Notes: generated by a model from the letters alone, not told the origin. 64,000 nucleotides of DNA from Thioalkalivibrio thiocyanodenitrificans ARhD 1 (GCF_000378965.1 NZ_KB900536.1:1914052-1978051), one strand, 5' to 3'; shown: positions 1 through 10,009, counted from the stretch's first letter. Numbers and translations are program-made.

Positions 1-588
1 CGAATGGTCCAGATCTCCACCGACTATGTATTCGACGGCACCCTGGCGCGTCCCTGTCGGCCGGACGACCCCGTCAACCCCGTCAATGTCTACGGCGAAA
101 GCAAGCTCGCCGGGGAGATCGCGACCCGGGAGATCCTGGGCGATGACCTGCTGATCCTTCGCACTGCCTGGGTCTATGCGCCACATGGCCGAAACTTCCT
201 CACCACCATGCTTCGACTCATGGGCGAGCGCAGTGAGTTGAAGGTCGTCGAGGACCAGGTCGGCACACCGACCAGCGCGTTGACGCTTTCGTCCACGATC
301 CTGTCCGCGCTGGAAAAGGAGATCACCGGAACGCACCACTGGACCGACGCTGGTGTCGCCAGCTGGTATGACTTTGCCTGCGCCATTCGCGACCTGGCCA
401 TGGAAGCCGGGCTGAAGCTTGGCGTACGCCGGATATTGCCGATCACGACCGCCGACTACCCCACGCCTGCCAGGCGACCGGCATGCTCCCTGCTGGACAA
501 GCAATCGCTGCGCACGGCGATCGCCGACGACGGCATGCACTGGCGTGAGGCATTGCAAAGGGCCGTGGCACGGTCCGCGGGTTTGTAG
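1..588 (+). CDS. rmlD: dTDP-4-dehydrorhamnose reductase, C-terminal part (cut by window start)
   Basis: This is the C-terminal two thirds of an RmlD-type reductase, the NADPH enzyme making dTDP-L-rhamnose for surface polysaccharides. The frame is open to base 1, so the N-terminal Rossmann half lies outside the window; the ATG at base 4 is internal. The visible part begins with the family signature ISTDYVFDG and has the catalytic Tyr-x3-Lys in VYGESK, as expected of an extended short-chain dehydrogenase. The tail carries the RmlD-like RPACSLLD segment. The next genes (acetyltransferase, ATP-grasp ligases) point to a polysaccharide locus extending to the left. Confidence 0.9.
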   Translation, partial: RMVQISTDYVFDGTLARPCRPDDPVNPVNVYGESKLAGEIATREILGDDLLILRTAWVYAPHGRNFLTTMLRLMGERSELKVVEDQVGTPTSALTLSSTILSALEKEITGTHHWTDAGVASWYDFACAIRDLAMEAGLKLGVRRILPITTADYPTPARRPACSLLDKQSLRTAIADDGMHWREALQRAVARSAGL

Positions 589-865
589 TCAGAAGGGGCC
601 CGGGTTGGTACCGCATCGATCACTATTGTGATACCGCGTCGGAACCCGCTTGATCGGTGCCGCGGCCCGGCGGCATACTGCCTGCAAGATCCTTGGATTT
701 CCTGCGCTTTTTCGCGGAGGGCCCGCTTCCAGTGATCGCCCACTTTTCAATCCGGGCACGGGACACCGCCATCACCGTCCGGCATGGAGGGACACGTCCG
801 TCCGCCCATTGCCACAGCGCCGGTCTCCGCACGCCCCCCTCTACGCATTCACCCCGGAATCAAAC

Positions 866-1462
866 GTGAAGCAGACCCACGGCCGGATCCTGGACCGGAT
901 GCTGCGGCACGGGCGATGGGCCGTTTCCCTGCTGCGCAACCTGCGCGCGTGCCACGGGCTCCCGGCGATCGCGTCCACGGAATACAAGGGATACCGGATC
1001 GCCGGGCTGGAGCGGGCCGATCTGCCGGCTTTGCGCAGGCTGCACCGGAGCCTGCGCAACGGATCGGACCTGACGCCGTGGAGACGGATCCTGTACCGCC
1101 TGCACGGCCGGTCCCTGGTGGCGGTCGCCCGGGATCCGTCGGGCAACGTGGTCGGATTCGAGATGTTCTACTTCGAGAAGGGGGGCGCGCGGAAGGCCGT
1201 GATACACGCGGCATTCATCGGCGTGGCTCCGCATTGCCGCAACATGGGCCTTGCCACGCGCCTGCGGCAGGTGGCTGCCCGCCATTTCGCCGGTGCGGGC
1301 CTGCGCGGCATCAGCTCCCGGGTTCGCGAGGACAACGTGGCCTCGCTCCGATCGGCGATTGCCTCGGGATTCGAGATTTCACACAGGCGCGTGGAAAGCG
1401 ACGGCGTCACGACCCTGACCATGCTGCGGCGTCTGGAGGACATCGGCGAGTGTGTGGCGTGA
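866..1462 (+). CDS. GNAT family N-acetyltransferase
   Basis: A 198-residue GNAT protein from the in-frame GTG at 866; upstream codons in this frame have no family-like content. The acetyl-CoA site (motif A) is visible as IGVAPHCRNMGLATRLRQVA, followed by a helix and an NVASLRSAIASGFE segment typical of motif B. The acceptor is unknown. It sits between rmlD and two ATP-grasp genes in the same direction, so acetylation of a polysaccharide, a sugar nucleotide or its amino-acid decoration is the likely job (inference). The ribosome binding site is weak and the start is uncertain. Confidence 0.7.
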   Translation: MKQTHGRILDRMLRHGRWAVSLLRNLRACHGLPAIASTEYKGYRIAGLERADLPALRRLHRSLRNGSDLTPWRRILYRLHGRSLVAVARDPSGNVVGFEMFYFEKGGARKAVIHAAFIGVAPHCRNMGLATRLRQVAARHFAGAGLRGISSRVREDNVASLRSAIASGFEISHRRVESDGVTTLTMLRRLEDIGECVA

Positions 1463-1502
1463 CTGCAACCCGTCCGGCGCCACGACCGGACAGGCGGCCC
1501 GA

Positions 1503-2396
1503 ATGACGCGCCTGATTCTGGTCAACGGGCTCCGCCCCGAAATGTCGGCCGATCTCTACATCGACGTGGCGGGGAGACTGCGGACACAGGGCATCGACGT
1601 GGTCCTGGTACACGCGGCGTGTGACCGGCTGCCGGATGTGCACCCGACGGACCTCGTGGTCAGCAACGGCCCGCTGCCGGCGGGATTCGTCCATCACGGG
1701 GCGATCCATGCGGGACGATCCGTCCCACGTCCGGAGTCCATGCAATGGATCGCGTCTGCCGGCATCTCGACCATGGACTGGTCACTGGCCCGGACGCGCC
1801 GGGAAGTCCGCCGCCTGTTCGCACAGTGGCAGGTGGACCGCCTGATTCTCAAGCCCTCGTTCACCGGTGGCGGCCGCGGTGTCCGGGCATTCTCGCAGGG
1901 CGCGCTGTGGCGTATCCGGTGGCACGCGGAGCGGGACATCTTCTGCCGTGAAGTGAATCCCGGGGACGGCACCGTCTACAAGGCGGAACTCTTCAATGGC
2001 CGCCTGATGATCGCCTGGATGAGCCGGGCCCCGCCGTTGCGCGACCATTTCACCCGCGGCGTGTACAAGGGTTTGAGGGGTGCATACGGTGAACGCGGGG
2101 CCGTCGATCTCCCCGCGTCCCTGTGCGACCGGTTATGCACCCTGAGCCGCCGGCTGATGGCACTTGGACTGGGCTACGTCAGCGTGGACCTGATGCGCCG
2201 ACCCGATGGCGAGCTGGTCGCCATCGAGTTGAATACGCGGGACGTAGCCAAATGGTGGACGCGCCAGTTCCCTGAGTTCCGCGAGCGCTACGCGGGGGCG
2301 CTGGCGGAACTGGTTCGCGGTAACCGGCACACCGGGGCCGGACACGCTCCGACGATCGGCATCTCCACGTCCGGCCTGCGCAACTCGCCGCCATGA
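1503..2396 (+). CDS. ATP-grasp domain protein (polysaccharide locus)
   Basis: A 297-residue ATP-grasp enzyme. A lysine and glycine-rich loop (ILKPSFTGGGRGV) matches the ATP-binding part of the fold. Near the C-terminus an acidic/Asn metal-binding strand (LVAIELNTRD) gives the Glu-x-Asn of ATP-grasp active sites. These enzymes activate a carboxylate as acyl-phosphate and join it to an amine or other nucleophile. It overlaps the next gene by ATGA, so the two ligases are translationally coupled. The substrate cannot be read from the sequence; amidation or aminoacylation of a surface glycan or its precursor is inferred from the neighbours. Confidence 0.65.
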   Translation: MTRLILVNGLRPEMSADLYIDVAGRLRTQGIDVVLVHAACDRLPDVHPTDLVVSNGPLPAGFVHHGAIHAGRSVPRPESMQWIASAGISTMDWSLARTRREVRRLFAQWQVDRLILKPSFTGGGRGVRAFSQGALWRIRWHAERDIFCREVNPGDGTVYKAELFNGRLMIAWMSRAPPLRDHFTRGVYKGLRGAYGERGAVDLPASLCDRLCTLSRRLMALGLGYVSVDLMRRPDGELVAIELNTRDVAKWWTRQFPEFRERYAGALAELVRGNRHTGAGHAPTIGISTSGLRNSPP

Positions 2397-3388
2397 CCGG
2401 CCTGTTCAGGCTCGTCGATTTCATCCTGTATGCGATCCACCCGGTCATGGTGTTCCGGTTTGTACGGGAACTGGGCCATCTGCCGCGCATCACGCTGCCG
2501 CGCACATACAACGAGAAAATGCTCTGGCGCATGATCTTTGATCGCAATCCGCAGTTCGTCACCTATTCAGACAAACTGGCCACCAAGGCCTGCTTCGCGC
2601 GCGTCTGCCCGGCATTGCGAGTGCCAGGGGTCCTCTGGCAGGGAGATACACCCGAGGAGATGCCCCTTCGCTTCCTGTCGGCACCCGTCGTGATCAAGGC
2701 CAGCCACGGATGCCGATTCAACTGGTTCCCGGCCCGTATGCCGCCGGATCAGGAGGCCTTTCAAAGCGAGGCACACCGGTGGCTTGCAACGGACTATTCC
2801 CGCCAGCTGGGGGAATGGGCCTACCGGGAGGTCCGGCCACGGCTGTTCGTCGAGGAGCGGGTCGAGGCGACCCCGCCCGGCGAAATCATCGAGCTCAAGG
2901 TCCATGTGTTTCACGGCCAGGTGTTCTACACGGTCGTCTATCTCCGCGAAAAGACGAACCGATCCCTGTCCGCCATCTTCGACGCGGCGGGTTCGCGGCT
3001 GACGGTGACCAACTCCGTGGTCGCGGGTGATCCCGGGCGGGCACTGCCGGAGGATTTCCGGCTGCCGGCATGCTACCGCGAGGCCATAGACGCGGCGAGC
3101 AGGATCGCGAACCGGATGGATTACCTGCGCGTGGATTTCATGGTCGCGGACGACATCCTGTTCGGCGGCGAGATCACCGTGTACCCGACGGCCGGCCTCA
3201 TGACGAACTCCAGCCGCGAATGCATGCACGCCCTGGGGCGCGCCTGGGACATTCGTCGATCCTGGCTGCTGTCGACGCCTCAGGAAGGATGGCGCCGCCA
3301 CTATGCCCGATGGATGCGCACGGCCCTCGACTCCCGCGCAAACCCCGGCGACGGACCGCCGGCGGACCCACTGGAAGGCTGCCGATGA
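2393..3388 (+). CDS. TupA-like ATP-grasp amidoligase
   Basis: A 331-residue protein resembling the TupA-like ATP-grasp family, named after an enzyme of teichuronopeptide synthesis and often misannotated as a glycosyltransferase. The N-terminus has the family-like block TYNEKMLWRMIFDRNP and SDKLATKA. Then come the ATP-binding segment VVIKASHGCRFNW, a central ELKVHVFHGQVFYTVVYLRE, and a C-terminal YLRVDFMV...GGEITVYPTAG metal-binding region. It starts inside the stop of the preceding ATP-grasp gene. In known members this fold adds amino acids to polysaccharide uronic acids; that role here is inference. Confidence 0.75.
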   Translation: MTGLFRLVDFILYAIHPVMVFRFVRELGHLPRITLPRTYNEKMLWRMIFDRNPQFVTYSDKLATKACFARVCPALRVPGVLWQGDTPEEMPLRFLSAPVVIKASHGCRFNWFPARMPPDQEAFQSEAHRWLATDYSRQLGEWAYREVRPRLFVEERVEATPPGEIIELKVHVFHGQVFYTVVYLREKTNRSLSAIFDAAGSRLTVTNSVVAGDPGRALPEDFRLPACYREAIDAASRIANRMDYLRVDFMVADDILFGGEITVYPTAGLMTNSSRECMHALGRAWDIRRSWLLSTPQEGWRRHYARWMRTALDSRANPGDGPPADPLEGCR

Positions 3389-3505
3389 AGGCGTGAAAAG
3401 CGCCAAGCGGCACAGGCTCGTCGCGAGCGTACAGCGCATAGCCGCGCCAATACTGAAACCGCGGGCATACAAAAGCCAACCGTTCGCGGTTGGCCTTGGG
3501 GTGTT

Positions 3506-3581
3506 TGGTGGCCAGGGACGGAATCGAACCGCCGACACGGGGATTTTCAATCCCCTGCTCTACCAACTGAGCTACCTGGCC
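3506..3581 (-). tRNA. tRNA-Phe (GAA)
   Basis: Read on the minus strand this gives a 76-nt cloverleaf with the CCA end encoded. The acceptor stem pairs GGCCAGG with CCTGGCC, the D-arm is GCTCAGTTGGTAGAGC, and the anticodon loop TTGAAAA closed by GGGGA/TCCCC gives anticodon GAA. The T-arm contains GGTTCGATTCC. Nothing is unusual. It is downstream of, and on the same strand as, mutY-yggX, separated by a hairpin. Confidence 0.97.
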
Positions 3582-3682
3582 CGGGTCATCTGCCCCACTG
3601 ATCTTGTCCGGAAACGGGTTCCGGGGCGGGGTCGAAGGGGCTGTATTAAAGCGGGCGCGGGGCCCGGCGTCAAGAAGGCAGG

Positions 3683-3735
3683 CTCAAGTGGCAAGGAAGA
3701 TCCGGTTCTCCTTGCCACTTGCCACTTGAGACTTG
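3683..3735. repeat. Heptad-repeat hairpin, TTGCCAC type
   Basis: Left arm 3685-3697 (CAAGTGGCAAGGA) pairs perfectly with 3709-3721, then the right side continues as 7-bp units TTGCCAC, TTGCCAC, TTGAGAC, TTGCTAC. The last unit supplies the TAG stop of yggX. A second copy of the same type lies between ftsY and ftsE. It may end transcription of the mutY-yggX unit, but has no T-tract. Confidence 0.75.
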
Positions 3736-3976
3736 CTACTGCTTATCAGGGTCCACATAGCCCTCGGGCCGGGTGGAACCGCCCGAGAAGAAGAATTTCT
3801 CCATCTCTTCCTCCAGGAACTTGCGGGCCTTGGGATCCACGGGAGTGAGACGGTACTCATTGATGAGCATGGTCTGGTGCTTGACCCACTTCTGCCACGC
3901 CTCCTTGGAGACGTTCTCATAGATCCGCTTGCCCAGGTCTCCCGGGTACGGGGGGAAATCCAGGCCCTCGGCCTCC

Positions 3977-5071
<1,095 letters not shown>

Positions 5072-5104
5072 GGATAGGCATGGTCAGGGTTCGAAGACAA
5101 GGAT

Positions 5105-5854
5105 TCAAGGCGCCGGGAGCGTCGCCGGCCCTGCGCCGTCCGGGGCACGGCGGCGTCGCTCGGCCCGCTCCCGGGCCTCCTGCTCAAGCCTCGGCAGGGC
5201 ATCGGCAAAGCTTCGCTGCACGGTGCGCCGCACGGCGATGGGGCCGATGACCGGCGGAATCCACACGTCCGGCTCGACCCATCCGGAGAAGCGGAAGCGG
5301 GTGTGTTCCGCATCCAGGGCATCGGCACGCCAGACGAAGTGCCCGGCACGCACGTCACTCGCCGCGGGCACACTCACCGCGCTGTTCCATCCGCGTCCGG
5401 CCGCCCGCACGTCCAGCACATGGCGCAGGCGCCGGCAGAACACCAGTATGCAGCCCTCGATATCCGCCCGCACGCGCCCCACGCCGTCGCGAAATTCTCC
5501 CAGCTGCACGCTTTCGACCACCAGGGGAAAGATCCGGTCAAAGCGGTCGTAGTCATGCATCACCGCGTTGAGCTCGGCCAGCGGCGCGTTGAGGACCGCG
5601 TCCAGGCTGATGTCGAGCCGCGTGCCGTCGAAACGGACCTGCGCACCGGGTCCATCGGAGGCGGCGTCACCCGCCGTCAGGCCCGCAAGCAGCAGCCCGC
5701 AGGCAAGCCAGCCCGTCCTGCCGCCCGGAGGCAGGGCCGAAACGGGACCCCGCGCGAGCCCTGACCGACGAAACCCACCATTCAGGCGGCGGGCGGACGC
5801 CACCGCCATTGCCATACGGAAACGCCCGAGGCTAAGTAGAGATCGCCAATACAT
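5105..5854 (-). CDS. Exported SRPBCC/START-like domain protein
   Basis: About 249 residues. A long basic N-terminal stretch leads into one hydrophobic segment (WLACGLLLAGLTAG), probably a signal peptide or anchor. After it comes a START-like fold with a family-typical LNAPLAELNAVMHDYDRFDRI and a late amphipathic helix (RSFADALPRLEQEARER). Proteins of this fold bind lipids or other hydrophobic ligands; the ligand is unknown. The start at 5854 follows a GAGGTG ribosome binding site; an ATG at 5815 would give a shorter leader. It lies 33 bases before mutY, so the genes are likely co-transcribed. It diverges from the gene at 5880. Confidence 0.6.
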   Translation of the reverse strand: MYWRSLLSLGRFRMAMAVASARRLNGGFRRSGLARGPVSALPPGGRTGWLACGLLLAGLTAGDAASDGPGAQVRFDGTRLDISLDAVLNAPLAELNAVMHDYDRFDRIFPLVVESVQLGEFRDGVGRVRADIEGCILVFCRRLRHVLDVRAAGRGWNSAVSVPAASDVRAGHFVWRADALDAEHTRFRFSGWVEPDVWIPPVIGPIAVRRTVQRSFADALPRLEQEARERAERRRRAPDGAGPATLPAP

Positions 5855-5879
5855 CATCACCTCAACCCACGGAGCCGTC

Positions 5880-6350
5880 ATGGACAAGACCGGCGTCTAC
5901 AGCAAGACCCCGAAGGGCCACCAGGAAATCCGGGAGCGGTCCCTCAAGCTTCCCCCCAAGCTTCGACAACTGCTCATCATGATCGACGGGGAGAGCAATG
6001 TGGCGACCCTGATGGAGCGTCTGGAGGCCATGGGTGACATCCGGGGCCATCTGAGCGCCCTGGAGCACCTGGACCTGATCGAGGCCAGCGGCGGGGCGGC
6101 GAATCCCCCATCCTCCGTCTCTGCCGAACCGACGGACGACGCGCTCCAGGAGACCCGGCGCAACCTCAGTCACCTGCTGCTCGACAGCCTCGGACCCAAT
6201 GCCGAATCGCTTGCCATGAAGATCGAGGGAGCGCGCAGCCGCGAGGAACTGCTCGGTCACTGCGAGGCCTCGTTTGCCATTGTGCGGGACATGCTGGGCA
6301 AGACACGGGCAGACACATACTGGGCCCGGGTCCGGGACATACTCGGCTGA
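5880..6350 (+). CDS. Conserved hypothetical protein, winged-helix-like
   Basis: A 156-residue soluble protein with a GGAG site just upstream of the ATG. The first 60 residues (KTPKGHQEIRERS, LPPKLRQLLIMIDGESN, LMERLEAMGDI, LEHLDLIEAS) have the helix pattern of a small winged-helix unit. A linker rich in Ala/Pro/Ser follows, then a helical C-terminus. I recall similar proteins of unknown function in beta- and gammaproteobacteria. No catalytic motif, signal peptide or membrane segment is visible. It is divergent from the START-like gene. Function unknown; a regulatory or scaffolding role would be a guess. Confidence 0.6.
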   Translation: MDKTGVYSKTPKGHQEIRERSLKLPPKLRQLLIMIDGESNVATLMERLEAMGDIRGHLSALEHLDLIEASGGAANPPSSVSAEPTDDALQETRRNLSHLLLDSLGPNAESLAMKIEGARSREELLGHCEASFAIVRDMLGKTRADTYWARVRDILG

Positions 6351-6441
6351 CCCCGGTCCGGCGTCGGTCAGGCACTTACCCTGACCGCGCCGGCGGTTTT
6401 CGCACCGAGTCCGTTCACGGGCGCCCGCCCGCACATCCGCC

Positions 6442-8571
6442 TCACCGGAGCCCGGGAATCCTCGGCAGCTGCTCCCGAAGCCGCTCCTCCAGACGTTCGC
6501 GCTGTTCGTCGAGTTCCGGCTGAATGCGCTCCTCGATGGCGCGGTCCACCTCCTCGCGTACCCGCTCTTCCAGGACCGGCCCCAGGTCCAGGCGAAACGA
6601 CAGGTCATTAAAAGGGCCCTGGATGCGAATGGGCAGGTTCACCCCGCGCAGATCGTCCAGCGGTCGCCCGCCCTGGCCCTCCAGTGTGGCCACCAGCGTG
6701 GTGTCCACGCGGTAATCGAGACGTTCACCGGGCAGGTCGGCACTGCCCTGCCCGCGCACACGCAGCAGCGGCGAGGAGGCGCGCAGGTCATCGTTCGTGA
6801 CCACCCCCTCGCGGATGGTAAAGCTGCCCTGCATTTCGGAGAAATCGGTCTGATTGGGTTCATCGCTTCGCTCCACCGGGCGCCCGCTGAAGCGCGCCTC
6901 GGCATCACGGATGATCTGCGCCACGTTGATGCCCTTGACAGCGCCGTCGGTGAACCGGAACCCGCCGGCACCGTTAAGGCCGGACACCATGGCCCGGATG
7001 CTGTTGCCCCGCGTATCGATGCGCGCCTGGAGGCGGGTGGTGCCCGCGAGCAGTCCCTCGCCTTCGGTGAGGTCGTCCAGCAACGGGCCTGCCCGCACGC
7101 CCTGCAGGGCGTGCTCGAAGGCGTAGCGCGGGGTGCTTTCGCGCACATCCAGACGCATGCTGGCTTCCACGGACCCTTCATAGAGCTGGCCCGTAAACGG
7201 CTTGACCTCCACCAACCCGTCGCGGGCCGTCAGGGTGAGCGACAGGCCGGACATATTCAGGCGGCTGACCACCATCTCGGCGACGGTGAGCCGGGCGTTC
7301 AGGTCGAGGGAACGCAGCATCTCCACCGGCAACTCGATGACGTCGTCGGGCCAGCCCTCGCGCTCGGCGGGGGGTGCCTCCGCCGGCGTCTCGGACGGCG
7401 GCGGCATATACCGGTCCAGATCGATGCGGTCCACGTCCAGCTCGGCGCTAATGGCCGGCCGGTCGTACCGGCTCACCTGCGCGCTGCCCTGCATGCGCGT
7501 GTCGTCGAGACGCAGCTCCAACCCGGTGAGGCTCGCGGCATCCGCGTCGGCCTCGAACTCCAGCTCCAGCGCCACGCGGGTGAGCACATCCGGGTCGGTG
7601 GTCTCGGGCGGTATCTGGCCCAACCCTTCCAGCAGGGTTCGCGCGCTGAACGTGTTGGAGCGCAACTCGCCCGTGGCGCGCGGTGTGTCCGTATCGAGGC
7701 CACGGATCCGCACCTGCCCGGTGAGCTCCATGCCCAGGGTCTCCAGGGTCAGGCGCTCAATGCCGGCCACGCCGCTGGCCAGATCCACACCCATGTCCGC
7801 CTGGATACGGGCGGACATATCGGCGGGCAGCGGCTCGCCGCTCAGGTCCACGGCTGCAGCCAGCCGGCGCAGGTCGTAACGCTGCGCGACGGGATCGAGT
7901 GTCACGCGGGCGTTGAGGTCCAGATCCGCCGTCATGGCGGGATCTTCCTGGTGGAGCGTCAGGGACATCTCCAGCGGGGTCTCGACGCCCGGACGCAGCC
8001 TGCCCAGTTCCAGGTTGAACGGGTCGATGCGAAGCGCCGTGCCGGCTTCGGCGTCACGCCAGGAGACGCGTGCGTCGCGAATCACCACGCCGCCCACGTC
8101 CAGATCGCGAAGCCCCGGGGCGCCGTCGCCCGGCCCGCGTCCGGGATCGTCCTCGGCGGGCTCATCGGCTTCCGCCACCAGGTCGTCCCAGTTGGTGCGT
8201 CCCCGGGCATCACGCTCCAGGTTCAGGGCCAGGCCCTCGAGACGCACGCGCTCCACCTGGAGCTCACGGCGAAGCAGCGGCATCAGCGCCACCGAGAGTT
8301 CCACCTCGCCGATGCGGGCGAAGGGTTCATCGGAAAAACCTTCCGCATTGGACAGCCAGGTCTCTCCCAGGGTCAGCGCCAGCCAGGGGAATATCGACAG
8401 GCCGATGTCCCCCTCGATCACCAGGTCCCGGCCGGTCTGCTCCTTGACCGCCGCACTGATACGCTCCTTGTGATCGTTGGGGTCGAAGGTGGCCACCAGG
8501 TAGGCCGCTGTCGCGCCGGCCAGGATCAGCAGCGCCAGCAGCAGGATCAATATACGTTTGAGCCATATCAT
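6442..8571 (-). CDS. AsmA family protein
   Basis: A 709-residue AsmA-type protein, a family of inner-membrane-anchored, mostly beta-sheet periplasmic proteins related to bridge-like lipid transporters and involved in outer-membrane biogenesis. One N-terminal membrane segment (ILILLLALLILAGATAAYLV) is followed by the AsmA start signature FDPNDHKERISAAVKEQTGR and GDIGLSIFPWLALTLGE. The C-terminal AsmA-2 region is seen as SGLNGAGGFRFTDGAVKGIN and LRVRGQGSADLPGERLDYRV. The start at 8571 has an AAGGG site upstream; an earlier in-frame ATG would add an unlikely leader. It appears monocistronic. Confidence 0.88.
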   Translation of the reverse strand: MIWLKRILILLLALLILAGATAAYLVATFDPNDHKERISAAVKEQTGRDLVIEGDIGLSIFPWLALTLGETWLSNAEGFSDEPFARIGEVELSVALMPLLRRELQVERVRLEGLALNLERDARGRTNWDDLVAEADEPAEDDPGRGPGDGAPGLRDLDVGGVVIRDARVSWRDAEAGTALRIDPFNLELGRLRPGVETPLEMSLTLHQEDPAMTADLDLNARVTLDPVAQRYDLRRLAAAVDLSGEPLPADMSARIQADMGVDLASGVAGIERLTLETLGMELTGQVRIRGLDTDTPRATGELRSNTFSARTLLEGLGQIPPETTDPDVLTRVALELEFEADADAASLTGLELRLDDTRMQGSAQVSRYDRPAISAELDVDRIDLDRYMPPPSETPAEAPPAEREGWPDDVIELPVEMLRSLDLNARLTVAEMVVSRLNMSGLSLTLTARDGLVEVKPFTGQLYEGSVEASMRLDVRESTPRYAFEHALQGVRAGPLLDDLTEGEGLLAGTTRLQARIDTRGNSIRAMVSGLNGAGGFRFTDGAVKGINVAQIIRDAEARFSGRPVERSDEPNQTDFSEMQGSFTIREGVVTNDDLRASSPLLRVRGQGSADLPGERLDYRVDTTLVATLEGQGGRPLDDLRGVNLPIRIQGPFNDLSFRLDLGPVLEERVREEVDRAIEERIQPELDEQRERLEERLREQLPRIPGLR

Positions 8572-8707
8572 TTCGGGATACCCTTTGATCGTCCTGTGGT
8601 CAGTGTAGACCGACGGGTCGGCCCGCGCAGGCGATCGGGACAGGATAAGCATTGGCGATATAAGATGGCGGGCATCGGTTCACGTTGTCCCGGGGAGTTG
8701 GCCGCGC

Positions 8708-9166
8708 ATGGCGCCATACAGAGGCAAACCGGATCTCAGGCGCAGGCCCCGCCTGCTGTTTGTCGACCCCACCAACGGGGCACGCACCCAGATGGCCGAG
8801 GCCTACGGCCGACAGATGCTGTCGGATCGGTTAGAGGTGCGTTCCGCCGGAATCGTTCCACACGACGTCGACCCGCGGGCACTTCAGGTGATGGAGGCCG
8901 ACGGTGTCGATGCCCACGGGCTGTACGCCAAGGTTCTCGATCAGGACCTGCTGGACTGGGCGGATCTGGTGGTCACCCTGTCCACGGAGGCCGGTGACGT
9001 CAAGCTTCGGGAACAGGACAGCTTCGTGCGCAAGCACTGGCCCATGGATGATCCGGCCCGGCTGGCCCGGGACGGCGAAGACGTGGCCCCGTACATCAAG
9101 ACCAGGGATGACATCAAGCGCCGGGTCAGGCAGTTCGCCAATTCGATTCGGCTGATGAACCGATAG
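8708..9166 (+). CDS. LMW protein-tyrosine-phosphatase/arsenate-reductase-like protein without catalytic cysteine
   Basis: A 152-residue protein with the LMW-PTP/ArsC fold. The P-loop reads FVDPTNGARTQMAEAY where family members have (L/V)CxxNxCRSQMAE. Aligned on the conserved Arg (residue 26), the nucleophilic Cys is Asp20 and the second Cys is Ala25. The later redox cysteines of ArsC are also missing: the protein has no cysteine at all. The WPMDDPA segment carrying the general-acid Asp (115) is kept. It therefore cannot use the thiol chemistry of either parent family and is probably a pseudo-enzyme that binds a ligand or partner. No ars gene is adjacent. Confidence 0.8.
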   Translation: MAPYRGKPDLRRRPRLLFVDPTNGARTQMAEAYGRQMLSDRLEVRSAGIVPHDVDPRALQVMEADGVDAHGLYAKVLDQDLLDWADLVVTLSTEAGDVKLREQDSFVRKHWPMDDPARLARDGEDVAPYIKTRDDIKRRVRQFANSIRLMNR

Positions 9167-9172
9167 GGCGCA

Positions 9173-9200
9173 TTCAATATTCAAGGTTCAAGATTCAAAG
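9173..9200. repeat. Heptad repeat, TTCAAGA type, single arm
   Basis: Four tandem 7-bp units TTCAATA, TTCAAGG, TTCAAGA, TTCAAAG lie between the ArsC-like gene and moaC, which are convergent. No complementary arm follows within 60 bases, unlike the paired copies at 12370-12459 and 47777-47872. Confidence 0.8.
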
Positions 9201-9238
9201 GAGAGCGGCGACTCTGATCGCCCCGGAGACCGACCTTC

Positions 9239-9718
9239 TTACGTGGACAGGTTCCAGGTGCCGGACTTGCCGCCGGACTTGTGCACCAGGCGTATGCCGC
9301 CCATGGTCATGGACCGGTCCACCGCCTTGCACATGTCGTAGACCGTGAGCAGGGCCACCTGCACCGCCGTGAGGGCCTCCATCTCCACCCCGGTCTGCCC
9401 GCGGGTCTCGGCGGTGACGCGGCAGTGCACGGAGGGCGGGGAATCCGCCGTGGAGAGTTCCACCTCCACGCGGGTCAGGGCGAGCGGGTGGCAGAGCGGC
9501 ACCAGGTCGGCGGTCCGCTTCGACGCCATAATGCCCGCGACCCGGGCGATGCCCAGCACGTCGCCCTTCTTGTGGCTGCCCGAACGGATCAGGGCCAGGG
9601 TTTCCGGCTCCATGGTGATCTGTCCCTCGGCGATGGCCACCCGGTGCGTCACGGACTTCTCGCCCACATCCACCATGTGGGCTTCGCCTCGGGCGTTGAA
9701 GTGGGTCAGCGTACTCAT
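9239..9718 (-). CDS. moaC: Cyclic pyranopterin monophosphate synthase MoaC
   Basis: A 159-residue MoaC, which makes cyclic pyranopterin monophosphate from the MoaA product in molybdenum-cofactor synthesis. Typical blocks are present: [20 protein letters not shown] near the N-terminus, the [19 protein letters not shown] active-site region and [13 protein letters not shown], with [13 protein letters not shown] near the end. The ATG at 9718 fits the family start. It is divergent from moaD with only 54 bases between them; moaA is not in the window. Confidence 0.96.
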   Translation of the reverse strand: MSTLTHFNARGEAHMVDVGEKSVTHRVAIAEGQITMEPETLALIRSGSHKKGDVLGIARVAGIMASKRTADLVPLCHPLALTRVEVELSTADSPPSVHCRVTAETRGQTGVEMEALTAVQVALLTVYDMCKAVDRSMTMGGIRLVHKSGGKSGTWNLST

Positions 9719-9772
9719 AGGGGGTATAATTCCCTTCAGGCTTCGCAACAGTACAGAGTGTAAACCCAAATC

Positions 9773-10006
9773 ATGTCCATCACCGTACGTTACTTCGCGA
9801 GTCTTCGGGAACAGCTGGGGCGCGGCGAGGATCGACTGGAGGCCGGCGACGCCGACACCGCCGCCGGCGTCTGGGCCCGTGCCGTGCCGGACCGGGCCAT
9901 GCCCGAGCGGATACTGATCGCGATCAACCAGGAATACGCCGACGGGGATCACCCGGTGCGCGACGGCGACGAAGTGGCCTTCTTTCCCCCGGTCACCGGC
10001 GGCTGA
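9773..10006 (+). CDS. moaD: Molybdopterin synthase sulfur-carrier subunit MoaD
   Basis: A 77-residue ubiquitin-fold carrier ending in the required C-terminal Gly-Gly (PPVTGG), which is adenylated and thiocarboxylated to deliver sulfur to precursor Z. The opening [16 protein letters not shown] is standard. A perfect TATAAT on the plus strand at 9725-9730 could be its -10 box, though no good -35 is placed 17 bases before it. moaE starts 3 bases after the moaD stop, so the two synthase subunits are co-translated. Confidence 0.96.
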   Translation: MSITVRYFASLREQLGRGEDRLEAGDADTAAGVWARAVPDRAMPERILIAINQEYADGDHPVRDGDEVAFFPPVTGG

Positions 10007-10009
10007 GCC

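Noticed and set aside
619-632. Short palindrome ATCAC-TATT-GTGAT upstream of the GNAT gene
   Set aside because: Only five-base arms, more than 230 bases before the gene and no matching known operator; could be chance or part of a weak rmlD terminator.
7111-8997. Long open frame on the plus strand opposite the AsmA gene
   Set aside because: Its composition (His/Gln/Gly/Arg rich) is typical of an antisense frame in GC-rich DNA; the minus-strand AsmA frame has clear family motifs.
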